The notes beneath the pieces were generated by a model, which made no database searches, was not told the DNA's origin, and was given only the letters and a program-made list of their open reading frames with translations. The translations under genes were made by a program, and so were the position numbers. Positions 1 to 7,266 of a stretch of 23,667 bases of DNA are shown piece after piece (within the stretch, counting starts at the first letter, position 1; the number at the start of each line of letters is the position of its first letter). Origin of the DNA: Bacteroidota bacterium (lineage in GTDB: Bacteria > Bacteroidota > Bacteroidia > Flavobacteriales > Weeksellaceae); contig JAEWYW010000014.1 of assembly GCA_023458535.1 (NCBI GenBank), positions 1-23,667 of the forward strand, written 5' to 3'.

Positions 1-920
1 TCCAAAAACAAAACACCGTTATGAGCCAAAGAAATTTCTCCCGGTTGTGGATAACTGCCCCCGCCAACAAGTGCAACATCCGAAACAGTGTGATGGGGAC
101 TGCGGAATGGACGCTCCGTCATTAGACTGGTTTCTGTACCAATCTTTCCCGCAACGCTGTGAATTTTCGTAGTTTCCAAAGCTTCTTTTAAAGTAAGTGG
201 AGGCAGAATACTGGGAACTCTTTTTGCTAACATGGTTTTTCCGCTTCCGGGAGGCCCGATGAGAATAATATTATGTCCGCCAGCTGCAGCCACTTCCATT
301 GCTCTTTTAGCAGTTTCCTGACCTTTAATTTCAGAAAAATCGAAAGGGAAATTACTTGTCTTTTCTTGGAATTCTTTTTCAATATCGAAAACACTTCGTT
401 CCAAATGCTTTCCTTCATTGAAGAAATCTATAACATCTCTGATATTCTCCACACCATACACTTCTAAATTATGCACAATCGCGGCTTCCTTGGTATTTTG
501 TTTTGGAAGAATTATACCTTTGAAACCCTCTTCAGCTGCCTGTAATGCAATAGGCAAAGCTCCCTTTATAGGCTGCAAACTTCCGTCTAGCGAAAGCTCA
601 CCCATAATGATGTAATCCCCAATAGTAGGTGCCGATATTTGTTCTGAAGCCGCCAAAATTCCCAAAGCAATGCTTAAATCATAAGATGAGCCTTCTTTCC
701 GCAGGTCTGCTGGTGCCATATTGATGGTGATCTTCTTTCCCGGAATTTTATAACCCACGTTTTTTAAGGCAGCGGAAATTCTATAGCTGCTTTCCTTAAT
801 CGCGTTATCGGGCAATCCCACCAAATAATAACCTACACCGCCCAAATCTACATTTACTTCAATGGTAATGGTTTGCGCAGAAACTCCATGAATGGCACTT
901 CCATAAACTTTTACGAGCAT
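1..920 (-). CDS. yifB: YifB/ComM family Mg-chelatase-like AAA+ ATPase, partial (N-terminal part)
   Basis: I translated this gene by hand. It starts at the ATG complementary to 918-920 (MLVKVYGSAIHG) and stays open to the window edge, so the C-terminal part is missing. The N-terminal region, about residues 1-170, is the ChlI-like domain typical of YifB/ComM, with the stretch VGLPDNAIKESSYRI followed by MAPADLRKEGSSYDL. The AAA+ core then begins, with the Walker A motif GPPGSGKT at residues 222-229. ComM, a family member, is a hexameric helicase that promotes branch migration during natural transformation. Whether this protein does the same is inference. It is divergent from the next gene, with about 100 bases between. 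The family assignment is firm. Confidence 0.93.
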   Translation of the reverse strand, partial: MLVKVYGSAIHGVSAQTITIEVNVDLGGVGYYLVGLPDNAIKESSYRISAALKNVGYKIPGKKITINMAPADLRKEGSSYDLSIALGILAASEQISAPTIGDYIIMGELSLDGSLQPIKGALPIALQAAEEGFKGIILPKQNTKEAAIVHNLEVYGVENIRDVIDFFNEGKHLERSVFDIEKEFQEKTSNFPFDFSEIKGQETAKRAMEVAAAGGHNIILIGPPGSGKTMLAKRVPSILPPLTLKEALETTKIHSVAGKIGTETSLMTERPFRSPHHTVSDVALVGGGSYPQPGEISLAHNGVLFL

Positions 921-1022
921 AATTTTGTGTTTAAAGTAAATTTACAAGAAAAATTAATTGAATGGAGCAGTTGCAATGATAATTTCAAAACTTATTAATA
1001 TTTTTACTTTAAAAGTTATTGT

Positions 1023-1565
1023 ATGAATTTGGAGCAGGTTAATCTACATTTAGACGCTTACAAACAACATGATCAAATTTTAGATGCCGCAGAATACATT
1101 ATCCGTTCTTTTGATTTGGAAAATGAGTATTTTGAAGGGTTTGGACTTAGAGATGATGAAAAACCCAATTATGTAGTCGTAACTACGGAAGGAAATTTCG
1201 GAGGTTTACAAAAAATAATGATTCCGAAAAACTTATTTGATTTTGACGTGAGTCTGGTTCTGAATCTTCTGGCTCATGAAATGCTGCATGTTCGTCAGAA
1301 AACCGAGAAACCCATAGTTGAAGATAAAAACGAACGTGAATGGCAAGCCTATTACGAAATGCTTTTTCATAAAAACTTTCCACAGATACCAGATGCGCCA
1401 GATTTTAATAGAAAACAATTTGCCGAAAAAGCTTTTGAATATTACAAACGAATGGGTGAAGGCAGTGATTTGCAATTGAAATATGCTGAAGAAAAAAAGG
1501 AAGTTGAAAAAGTATATGAAGAAATCCTTATTAGGAGAGGTGAAAAGAAAACTGAAGATATATGA
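1023..1565 (+). CDS. Small HExxH putative zinc metalloprotease, uncharacterised
   Basis: This 180-residue protein has no signal peptide or membrane segment and is probably cytoplasmic. Its recognisable motif is AHEMLHVRQ, with HEMLH at residues 85-89 inside a predicted helix. It is followed by NEREWQAYYE, where E106 in an ExxA context (or E104) could be the third zinc ligand, which is the layout of many small HExxH peptidases. The C-terminal third is rich in Lys and Glu and probably helical. The gene shares an ATGA overlap with csaA, so the two are cotranscribed and probably translationally coupled. I do not recognise a named family, and the substrate is unknown. Metalloprotease activity is inferred from the motif alone. 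Confidence 0.85.
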   Translation: MNLEQVNLHLDAYKQHDQILDAAEYIIRSFDLENEYFEGFGLRDDEKPNYVVVTTEGNFGGLQKIMIPKNLFDFDVSLVLNLLAHEMLHVRQKTEKPIVEDKNEREWQAYYEMLFHKNFPQIPDAPDFNRKQFAEKAFEYYKRMGEGSDLQLKYAEEKKEVEKVYEEILIRRGEKKTEDI

Positions 1566-1906
1566 TAAAACCAGAAATTACTTGGCAAGATTTTGAGAAG
1601 ATTGATATTCGAACGGGAACCATCATCAAAGTTTCTGATTTTGAAAAAGCAAAAAATCCATCATACCAGTTAGAAATAGACTTTGGTGAGTTAGGAATTA
1701 AAAAATCTTCGGCTCAAATTACCGAGTTCTACGAAAAAGATACGCTCATAGGAGTGCAAGTTCTTGCTGTGGTAAATTTTCCTAAAAAGCAAATCGCCAA
1801 TTTCTTCAGCGAGTGCTTGGTATTGGGCGTTTATGGTGAAAATAAAAAGGAAGTAACGCTTATTACAACGTCACTTCCTACTAAAAATGGTTTACAGTTA
1901 GGATAA
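1562..1906 (+). CDS. csaA: CsaA-type tRNA-binding / chaperone-like protein
   Basis: This 114-residue protein is one complete EMAP/Trbp111-type tRNA-binding OB fold, the usual length of CsaA. Typical features are the start ITWQDFEKIDIRTGTI, the stretch SSAQITEFY, and the ending FPKKQIANFFSECLVLG followed by GVYG-like residues. In other bacteria CsaA is a dimer with tRNA-binding and export-chaperone-like activity. The start overlaps the stop of the upstream HExxH gene by four bases. The stop lies only two bases from the stop of the convergent lipoprotein gene, and I see no strong terminator hairpin between them. Identification rests on whole-length family resemblance. Confidence 0.92.
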   Translation: MIKPEITWQDFEKIDIRTGTIIKVSDFEKAKNPSYQLEIDFGELGIKKSSAQITEFYEKDTLIGVQVLAVVNFPKKQIANFFSECLVLGVYGENKKEVTLITTSLPTKNGLQLG

Positions 1907-1908
1907 AT

Positions 1909-2685
1909 TTACTGATGCAAAGTTTTTATTCCTAAATCTGTTACTTGTCCGAAGGTTACATTTACGTTGTTCAAACTTTCATCAACATATCCTGTAGTTG
2001 CGTCTGCATCATAAGATACTTTATAATTTCCTTGAGGTAAACCTCTGAACATAAAGAATCCATCTGGATTGGGTAGTGCCGTTGCAATAGTATCGCTTGC
2101 ATTAATAACATGTACCATTGGCTTAGCAACCCCTGGAAGCACATAGCCTTTTACTTGGCCATCTGTTAACTCAGAGAAAGCTCTAATAACAGGTTTTAAT
2201 TTGTAAGATCCATTTCCTGTTTTAACAATGGATCTGCCAGCATCAAAATCAATCCACACATTATAAGCTCCATTAGGTGCTAGTGTCTGATTCCAATTGA
2301 ATTTTAAACCACTTTGTTGTGCAGAAGGAGTATCCAAAGGATGGCTCACACCATCTACAATAATACTGTTATTAGGCCCCAAAATCATTCTCATTTGAGA
2401 AACTTGTCCAACGGGTAACACAACCTGTCCAAGAGCCACATCCATTCCGTTTTTAAAATCCAAAAGATTGTAAACGCCAGGATTGGGGAAAGTAATAGGC
2501 ACCCATTGCCCATTAGCATTAATTTCAACAGCTTTTACATCTATTTTTACAGCATCATATAAAGCCGGACCATCGGTTAGTTTTACATTTACCGTTGCTG
2601 TTTCACCTCCATTTGTCTCATCATCACTGCAGGAAACTACTCCTAGTGATGCAACAAAAAGTCCTAGTAAAATCGTTTTTTTCAT
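1909..2685 (-). CDS. DUF4382 domain lipoprotein, probably surface exposed
   Basis: The 258-residue precursor starts with a lipoprotein signal peptide (KK, hydrophobic LLGLFVASLGVV, lipobox VVSC with C19). The mature protein begins CSDDE, an acidic patch resembling the lipoprotein export signal that sends flavobacterial lipoproteins to the cell surface. Residues about 30-165 fit DUF4382: VNVKLTDGPA, YDAVKIDVKAVEI, then YNLLDFKNG and a VLPVGQVSQMRMIL strand. Residues about 170-258 look like a carboxypeptidase-regulatory-type beta sandwich (GFFMFRGLPQGNYKVSY). Function is unknown; extracellular carbohydrate or matrix binding has been suggested for similar folds, but nothing here proves it. It is a single gene, convergent with csaA. 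Confidence 0.9.
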   Translation of the reverse strand: MKKTILLGLFVASLGVVSCSDDETNGGETATVNVKLTDGPALYDAVKIDVKAVEINANGQWVPITFPNPGVYNLLDFKNGMDVALGQVVLPVGQVSQMRMILGPNNSIIVDGVSHPLDTPSAQQSGLKFNWNQTLAPNGAYNVWIDFDAGRSIVKTGNGSYKLKPVIRAFSELTDGQVKGYVLPGVAKPMVHVINASDTIATALPNPDGFFMFRGLPQGNYKVSYDADATTGYVDESLNNVNVTFGQVTDLGIKTLHQ

Positions 2686-2778
2686 TTTTTCTAAGTTTAA
2701 GGGTTTCTATCTAAAATAACGTCTTGATAGTTTTCTTAGTATTTAGTATATTTAATTATAAAAAAACAACTACAAATT

Positions 2779-3477
2779 ATGCTCCAAAATATACCTATAG
2801 AAAGGATTCTCTTTTTAGATATCGAAACAGTTCCTCAAGCCGGCATTTGGCAAGACCTTTCGGAAGATGATCAAAAATTATGGGACAAGAAAACAAAAGT
2901 TCAAAGGAAAGATGAAGTTTCCGCTGAGGATTTTTACAGCCAGCGAGCAGGAATTATGGCCGAATTCGGGAAAATTATTTGCATCAGCATCGGAATGCTG
3001 GAAAACCATGATACTTTGAAAATAAAAAGTTTTGCTGGCGATGATGAAAAAAAACTTCTTCAGGAATTTGGTGAAATTTTTAACAGCACAAGATTACGAG
3101 ACGTCATTTTATGTGCACACAATGGCAAGGAGTTCGATTTTCCGTGGATTGCGCGCCGTTTTCTGATCAATGGTATGCAACCGCCATTTCCCTTTCAACT
3201 TTTCGGAAAAAAACCTTGGGAAATACCACATATTGATACCATGGAACTCTGGAAATTTGGTGATTACAAAAGTTTTGTTTCTTTAGAATTATTAGCTCAT
3301 GTTTTCGGAATCCCCACACCAAAGGACGATATAGATGGTTCTATGGTTTCATCTATTTATTACATAGAGAAAGATTTATTTAGAATCGTTAAATATTGTG
3401 AAAAAGATGTCTTAACTTTGGCCAATATTTTCCGCAAAATGCGACAAGAAGATATTTTGAATAGAAGCGAAATATAG
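2779..3477 (+). CDS. PolB-type 3'-5' exonuclease (PF10108, DEDDy)
   Basis: This 232-residue protein is an isolated DNA polymerase B-type proofreading exonuclease domain without a polymerase. The ExoI motif is FLDIETVP (D14, E16). ExoII is CAHNGKEFDFPWIARR (D120). ExoIII is YCEKDVLTL (Y206, D210), giving the DEDDy set of metal-binding acids plus the tyrosine. All catalytic residues are present, so it should be active on DNA 3' ends; the biological substrate is not known for this family. Ten bases separate it from the Fe-S assembly gene downstream, so the two form an operon. Length and motif order are normal. Confidence 0.9.
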   Translation: MLQNIPIERILFLDIETVPQAGIWQDLSEDDQKLWDKKTKVQRKDEVSAEDFYSQRAGIMAEFGKIICISIGMLENHDTLKIKSFAGDDEKKLLQEFGEIFNSTRLRDVILCAHNGKEFDFPWIARRFLINGMQPPFPFQLFGKKPWEIPHIDTMELWKFGDYKSFVSLELLAHVFGIPTPKDDIDGSMVSSIYYIEKDLFRIVKYCEKDVLTLANIFRKMRQEDILNRSEI

Positions 3478-3487
3478 ATTCAACAAA

Positions 3488-3814
3488 ATGAACTTAACAG
3501 ACGATCAAATTGCTGATGTTGGTGAAAACATTATAAAGGTTCTAAAAACAATTTACGATCCCGAAATTCCTGTGGATATCTACGAACTGGGATTAATATA
3601 CGATGTACAAATTTCTGATCAAGGCGATGTAAAAGTAGTAATGACACTTACAACACCTAACTGTCCAGTGGCAGAAACACTTCCGCAAGAGGTGAAAGAC
3701 AAAGTTGCAATTGTACAAAATGTAAAAAACGTAGATTTAGAATTGACTTTTGAACCCAGCTGGAACAAAGATATGATGAGTGAAGAAGCCCGTTTTGAAT
3801 TGGGATTCTTATAG
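3488..3814 (+). CDS. MIP18/DUF59 Fe-S cluster assembly protein (SufT/PaaD-like)
   Basis: This 108-residue protein covers one MIP18-family domain. Diagnostic stretches are IYDPEIPVDIYELGLIYDV (residues 22-40) and MTLTTPNCPVAETLPQEV, with the conserved cysteine C59. Such proteins help carry or assemble Fe-S clusters in the SUF system, and in Bacteroidota they commonly lie near suf genes. No other suf gene is inside this window. It follows the exonuclease gene by ten bases and is the last gene before a strong bidirectional terminator. The family is certain; the exact role (SufT-like maturation versus PaaD-like) is not resolvable here. Confidence 0.92.
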   Translation: MNLTDDQIADVGENIIKVLKTIYDPEIPVDIYELGLIYDVQISDQGDVKVVMTLTTPNCPVAETLPQEVKDKVAIVQNVKNVDLELTFEPSWNKDMMSEEARFELGFL

Positions 3815-3845
3815 ATTTTTTTGAATAATTTTCAAAAAAATGAAT

Positions 3846-3890
3846 AAAAACGAATACGGCGGGAGCTTTGCTCCCGCCGTATTCGTTTTT
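3846..3890. terminator. Very long perfect hairpin, bidirectional terminator
   Basis: Arms at 3846-3866 and 3870-3890 are perfectly complementary over 21 bp around a three-base loop. The GC-rich core (GGCGGGAGC / GCTCCCGCC) is flanked by A5 on one side and T5 on the other, so it works as an intrinsic terminator on either strand. It sits between the convergent stops of the DUF59 and OsmC genes. Confidence 0.92.
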
Positions 3891-3903
3891 ATCTCTAAAA
3901 TAT

Positions 3904-4305
3904 TTAAGGGTAAATAAAAGTCATAGTTTGCAATAAATCTGGGTGTAGACTTTTTGCCACCGGACAATTGTGTGCCGTTTTTTCAATAAATTGTTTTTCT
4001 TCATCGGTATAAACTTTTGGAAAAACAAACTCACATACAATTTCACCTATTCTTCTAGGGTTTGGAAGCATCACTTTAGTTAAATTACAATAAGCACCTG
4101 TAATATCAATATTTACATCTTTCCCCAAAATAGCAATTGTAGTGAGTGCACATTCGGCTAAAGAAGTCGCACAGAGATCTGTTGGTGAAAACTTTTCGCC
4201 TTTACCGTGATTGTCGGTTGGTGCGTCACTCAGAATTTTCGTTCCCGATTGCAGATGTTCCGCTTCACATCTTAAATCGCCAAGGTATATAATTTTTGAT
4301 GTCAT
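3904..4305 (-). CDS. OsmC/Ohr family protein
   Basis: This 133-residue protein has the size and layout of small OsmC-family proteins. The first conserved region is KFSPTDLCATSLAECALTT, where C52 is in the position of the peroxidatic cysteine; C45 lies nearby. The second is AHNCPVAKSLHP with C114, the partner cysteine. These thiol peroxidases reduce organic hydroperoxides, often using lipoyl or small thiols, although some YhfA-like members have unknown substrates. It lies 28 bases downstream of the HMG-CoA lyase-like gene on the same strand and is probably cotranscribed. The biological link between the two is unclear. Confidence 0.9.
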   Translation of the reverse strand: MTSKIIYLGDLRCEAEHLQSGTKILSDAPTDNHGKGEKFSPTDLCATSLAECALTTIAILGKDVNIDITGAYCNLTKVMLPNPRRIGEIVCEFVFPKVYTDEEKQFIEKTAHNCPVAKSLHPDLLQTMTFIYP

Positions 4306-4333
4306 GATGATTTATTTTAAGTAAATAAAAATC

Positions 4334-5194
4334 TTAGAAATGAAAAATATCTTTTGCTTTATTATAAGCACTTTCAAAATTTAAAAGATTGAGCGAACTC
4401 TCAATTTTTTCTGCTGCCATAAAATTAATAACTTGTTCCGTAGGCATATTCCCTACCAAATCATCTTCTGCCATTGGGCAACCACCAATGCCTTTTATAG
4501 CACTATCAAATCTTCTGCATCCTTTATCATATGCAGCTTTTAATTTAGAATAAGATTCCTCATATCTGTTATGAAAATGTCCGCCAAAGCTTATTTCAGG
4601 ATATTTGGAAGGAATTTTATCGAACAACAAACCAATAGTTTCAGCGTTGGCAACTCCTGTAGTATCGGAGAGAAGAATATTTGTGATGCCGATTTCCGAG
4701 AATCTTTGCGCCCAATAATCTACATCTTCCCATTTCCATTCTTCACCATACGGATTTCCAAACGCCATTGAAAAATAAAGATTGAGTTCCTTAGCCTCCG
4801 CATCGGTAAGTTCTTTTATTTTAATAATTTCCTGAAAAGCTTCTTCTCTGCTCTTATTGGTATTTCTTTCCTGAAAAGTTTCAGAAATAGAAAAAGGAAA
4901 GCCCAAAATATCCACAGAAGCATGAGACAAAGCCCTTTCAGCACCGCTGTAATTGCCAATAATTGCTGATACTTTTGTATTCGATAAAGACTTATCTATA
5001 TTTTCGGCAACTTCTGCAGAATCTGCCATTTGAGGAATTGCTTTTGGAGATACAAAGCTCACGCAATCCAATACATCAAAACCAACTTCCATTAAGGAAT
5101 TGATGTATTCAATTTTTTTTGCTGTGGAGATAAATTCACTCCAACCCTGCATTGCATCTCTTGGGCATTCTGTTAAGAACATACTTTTTTTCAT
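4334..5194 (-). CDS. Hydroxymethylglutaryl-CoA lyase-like TIM-barrel enzyme
   Basis: This 286-residue protein belongs to the HMG-CoA lyase branch of the HMGL-like/DRE-TIM superfamily. The catalytic Arg and metal-binding Asp are in TECPRDAMQG (R12, D13). Metal-binding histidines are in GGHFHNR (H206, H208). The lyase signature with the catalytic cysteine is KGIGGCPMAEDDLVGNMPTE (C239). HMG-CoA lyase splits HMG-CoA into acetoacetate and acetyl-CoA, the last step of leucine breakdown; other leucine genes are not in this window. A near-consensus promoter ends five bases before this ATG, so the message may be leaderless, or translation may begin at M5 (5182). OsmC follows downstream. Confidence 0.88.
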   Translation of the reverse strand: MKKSMFLTECPRDAMQGWSEFISTAKKIEYINSLMEVGFDVLDCVSFVSPKAIPQMADSAEVAENIDKSLSNTKVSAIIGNYSGAERALSHASVDILGFPFSISETFQERNTNKSREEAFQEIIKIKELTDAEAKELNLYFSMAFGNPYGEEWKWEDVDYWAQRFSEIGITNILLSDTTGVANAETIGLLFDKIPSKYPEISFGGHFHNRYEESYSKLKAAYDKGCRRFDSAIKGIGGCPMAEDDLVGNMPTEQVINFMAAEKIESSLNLLNFESAYNKAKDIFHF

Positions 5195-5199
5195 TTTCT

Positions 5200-5229
5200 C
5201 AAAGATAATAATTCTGCTTGAGTTTGCAA
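5200..5229 (-). promoter_or_regulatory. Bacteroidota-type promoter for the HMG-CoA lyase gene
   Basis: On the minus strand, TTG (5227-5229) is followed after 19 bases by TATCTTTG (5200-5207), a full match to TAnnTTTG. Transcription should start within a few bases of the annotated ATG at 5194. Confidence 0.65.
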
Positions 5230-5331
5230 TTTTGAGATTTTAATTCTAAAAAGTTGAGAAAAGAGAAAATAAAAATGAGGTTTAGTCTGCTTTTTAAGGC
5301 AATTCAGCACAACCAACCATTTAAAAATCGC

Positions 5332-5339
5332 TAAATTTG
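5332..5339 (+). promoter_or_regulatory. Putative -7 box for pepT
   Basis: TAAATTTG matches the Bacteroidota -7 consensus TAnnTTTG and lies 19 bases before the pepT ATG. I see no convincing -33 element, so this is a one-box call. Confidence 0.45.
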
Positions 5340-5358
5340 TTTTTTTAAAAATATTATA

Positions 5359-6615
5359 ATGAATAGTATTGAATTCACGCAAGAATGGAAAGAGAAATTA
5401 TTAAATAGATTTCTCGCTTATGTTAAAATATACTCAACCAGTGATCCTGAAAGTGAAGCAACGCCTTCTACGGAAAGACAGTGGAATATTGCCAACTACA
5501 TCACTGATGAACTTAAAACCATTGGCCTTGAAGACGTTTCCATAGACGAAAATGGCTACATCATGGGATTTGTGCCTGCCAATAATGATAAAAATGAACC
5601 TACAGTTGGTTTTATTTCTCATTACGACACTTCACCAGATTTCAGTGGTGAAAATGTAAAACCTCAGGTATGGGAAAACTACGATGGTAACGACCTTTTA
5701 TTGAATAAGGAAACAGGCTTCACCCTTTCGCCTTCAAGATTTGAGACATTAAAGGATTACATCGGACAAACATTGATAACTACCGATGGAACAACACTTT
5801 TAGGTGCTGACGATAAAGCAGGCTGTGCGGAAATTGTAACTGCTGCAGAATACTTAATTGCGCACCCGGAAATCAAACACGGAAGAATAGCAATTGGCTT
5901 TACTCCTGATGAAGAAATCGGTAGAGGAGCTCACAAATTTGATGTTAATAAGTTTGGTGCTGAATGGGCTTATACCATGGATGGTGGAGAAGTAGGCGAA
6001 CTGGAATACGAAAACTTCAATGCGGCAGGTGCTGTGGTAAAAATTCATGGACTGAGTGTTCACCCTGGTTATGCATTTGGAAAAATGGTTAATGCCTCAC
6101 TTCTAGCTGCTGAATTTGCACTTTCTCTTCCAGCTAATGAAACACCTTCCACCACAAAAGGTTTTGAAGGATTTTATCATTTAACAGACTTGAATGCCGA
6201 TGTTTCCGAAGCCAAACTGCAATACATCATCAGAGATCACGATGCAGAAAAGTTTGAGGCAAGAAAAAAAATCATGGAAAGCAAAGTAGTAGAATTCAAT
6301 GCAAAACATGGCGAAGGAACTGCAGAAATAGAAATCAAAGAGCAGTACCGCAATATGAAGCAACAGTTCGAAGGTAAAATGTTTATTATAGACATTGCCG
6401 CTAAAGCCATGGAACAGGCAGGTATTACACCAGACATCAAAGCAATTAGAGGAGGAACAGACGGCGCACAGCTTTCTTATATGGGGCTTCCCTGTCCGAA
6501 TATTTTTGCAGGCGGACTCAACTTCCACGGTCCGTATGAATATGTTCCTTTGGAAAGCATGATGAAAGCCACTGAAGTAATTCTAAATATTGCTCAAGCA
6601 GATAAAACTATTTAA
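5359..6615 (+). CDS. pepT: Peptidase T (tripeptide aminopeptidase)
   Basis: This 418-residue M20-family zinc peptidase matches PepT over its full length. Metal and catalytic positions are visible: SHYDTSPDF (H88, D90), LLGADDKAGCAE (D151), TPDEEIGRGAHKF (E185, E186), YTMDGGEVGELEYENFNAA (D208) and the C-terminal NFHGPYEYVP (about H390). PepT removes the N-terminal residue from tripeptides in the cytosol. The gene is monocistronic: a promoter-like box lies just upstream and an intrinsic terminator 20 bases after the stop. It is divergent from the HMG-CoA lyase gene across 164 bases. Confidence 0.96.
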   Translation: MNSIEFTQEWKEKLLNRFLAYVKIYSTSDPESEATPSTERQWNIANYITDELKTIGLEDVSIDENGYIMGFVPANNDKNEPTVGFISHYDTSPDFSGENVKPQVWENYDGNDLLLNKETGFTLSPSRFETLKDYIGQTLITTDGTTLLGADDKAGCAEIVTAAEYLIAHPEIKHGRIAIGFTPDEEIGRGAHKFDVNKFGAEWAYTMDGGEVGELEYENFNAAGAVVKIHGLSVHPGYAFGKMVNASLLAAEFALSLPANETPSTTKGFEGFYHLTDLNADVSEAKLQYIIRDHDAEKFEARKKIMESKVVEFNAKHGEGTAEIEIKEQYRNMKQQFEGKMFIIDIAAKAMEQAGITPDIKAIRGGTDGAQLSYMGLPCPNIFAGGLNFHGPYEYVPLESMMKATEVILNIAQADKTI

Positions 6616-6634
6616 CATAGATCACTATTGAAAT

Positions 6635-6661
6635 AAAAACCATCCTAGCGATGGTTTTTTT
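6635..6661 (+). terminator. Intrinsic terminator after pepT
   Basis: A ten-base-pair stem (AAAAACCATC / GATGGTTTTT) with loop CTAGC is followed by further T residues, 20 bases after the pepT stop. Confidence 0.88.
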
Positions 6662-6665
6662 AATA

Positions 6666-6697
6666 TTGTATTAACACAATCTTGACATGAATATTTG
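6666..6697 (+). promoter_or_regulatory. Putative promoter of the DinB-family gene
   Basis: TTG (6666-6668), a 21-base spacer and AATATTTG (6690-6697), one mismatch from TAnnTTTG, precede the ATG at 6725 by a sensible distance. Confidence 0.5.
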
Positions 6698-6724
6698 TAA
6701 ATTTAAATTCTAAATCATCAAATT

Positions 6725-7222
6725 ATGAATATAATATCAGAATTAAAATCAGAATTAAAAAACGAGTACGATACAACAAGAAAGTTTTTTGAAAATTTTC
6801 CAGAAGACAAGAACGACTATGCGCCACATGAAAAAAGCATGAAAATGATGCCTTTAGCATCGCATATTGCTGAGGTTTTTGCTTGGCCAAAAATGATTTT
6901 AAACACCTCTGAATTGGATTTTGGAAAAGGCGATTATCAACCTGCTTCCCCAGCCAACAGAGATGAGCTTTTAACGAAGTTAGATAATGATTATCAAGAA
7001 GGTATCTCAAGTCTTGAAACTGCTACTGAGAATCAATTGGAACCCAACTGGTCTTTAAAAATGAATGGCGATACCCTTGCAGAATGGAGCAAATACGGTG
7101 CTATTCGTCACGCACTCAATCAGGCAACACATCACCGTGCACAGTTGGGCGTTTATTACAGACTCAATGATATTGCACTGCCATCTAGTTATGGACCAAC
7201 AGCTGATCAAGAATCATTTTAA
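6725..7222 (+). CDS. DinB-family four-helix metal-binding protein
   Basis: This 165-residue protein is mainly helical and fits the DinB/YfiT superfamily. The first metal-binding histidine is in MPLASHIAEVFAWP (H47). The second cluster is LNQATHHRAQLGVYYRLNDI (H136, H137), followed by the usual ending LPSSYGPTADQ. Many members have a histidine where this protein has Gln in NQATHH, so metal coordination may differ slightly. Some relatives are thiol-dependent S-transferases; most Bacteroidota copies are uncharacterised. It has its own promoter-like sequence and a strong terminator, so it is probably a single-gene unit. The substrate cannot be predicted. Confidence 0.88.
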   Translation: MNIISELKSELKNEYDTTRKFFENFPEDKNDYAPHEKSMKMMPLASHIAEVFAWPKMILNTSELDFGKGDYQPASPANRDELLTKLDNDYQEGISSLETATENQLEPNWSLKMNGDTLAEWSKYGAIRHALNQATHHRAQLGVYYRLNDIALPSSYGPTADQESF

Positions 7223-7225
7223 AAC

Positions 7226-7254
7226 AAAAAGTCATTCCTGGGAATGACTTTTTT
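7226..7254. terminator. Bidirectional terminator between DinB gene and lysA
   Basis: AAAAAGTCATTC / GAATGACTTTTT form a twelve-base-pair stem with loop CTGG. A runs on one side and T runs on the other let it serve both convergent genes. Confidence 0.88.
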
Positions 7255-7266
7255 ATTTTGATTTTT

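Noticed and set aside
6181..6528. Minus-strand ORF of 115 residues inside pepT
   Set aside because: It lies fully inside the strongly supported pepT gene and has an unnatural Cys/Phe-rich composition.
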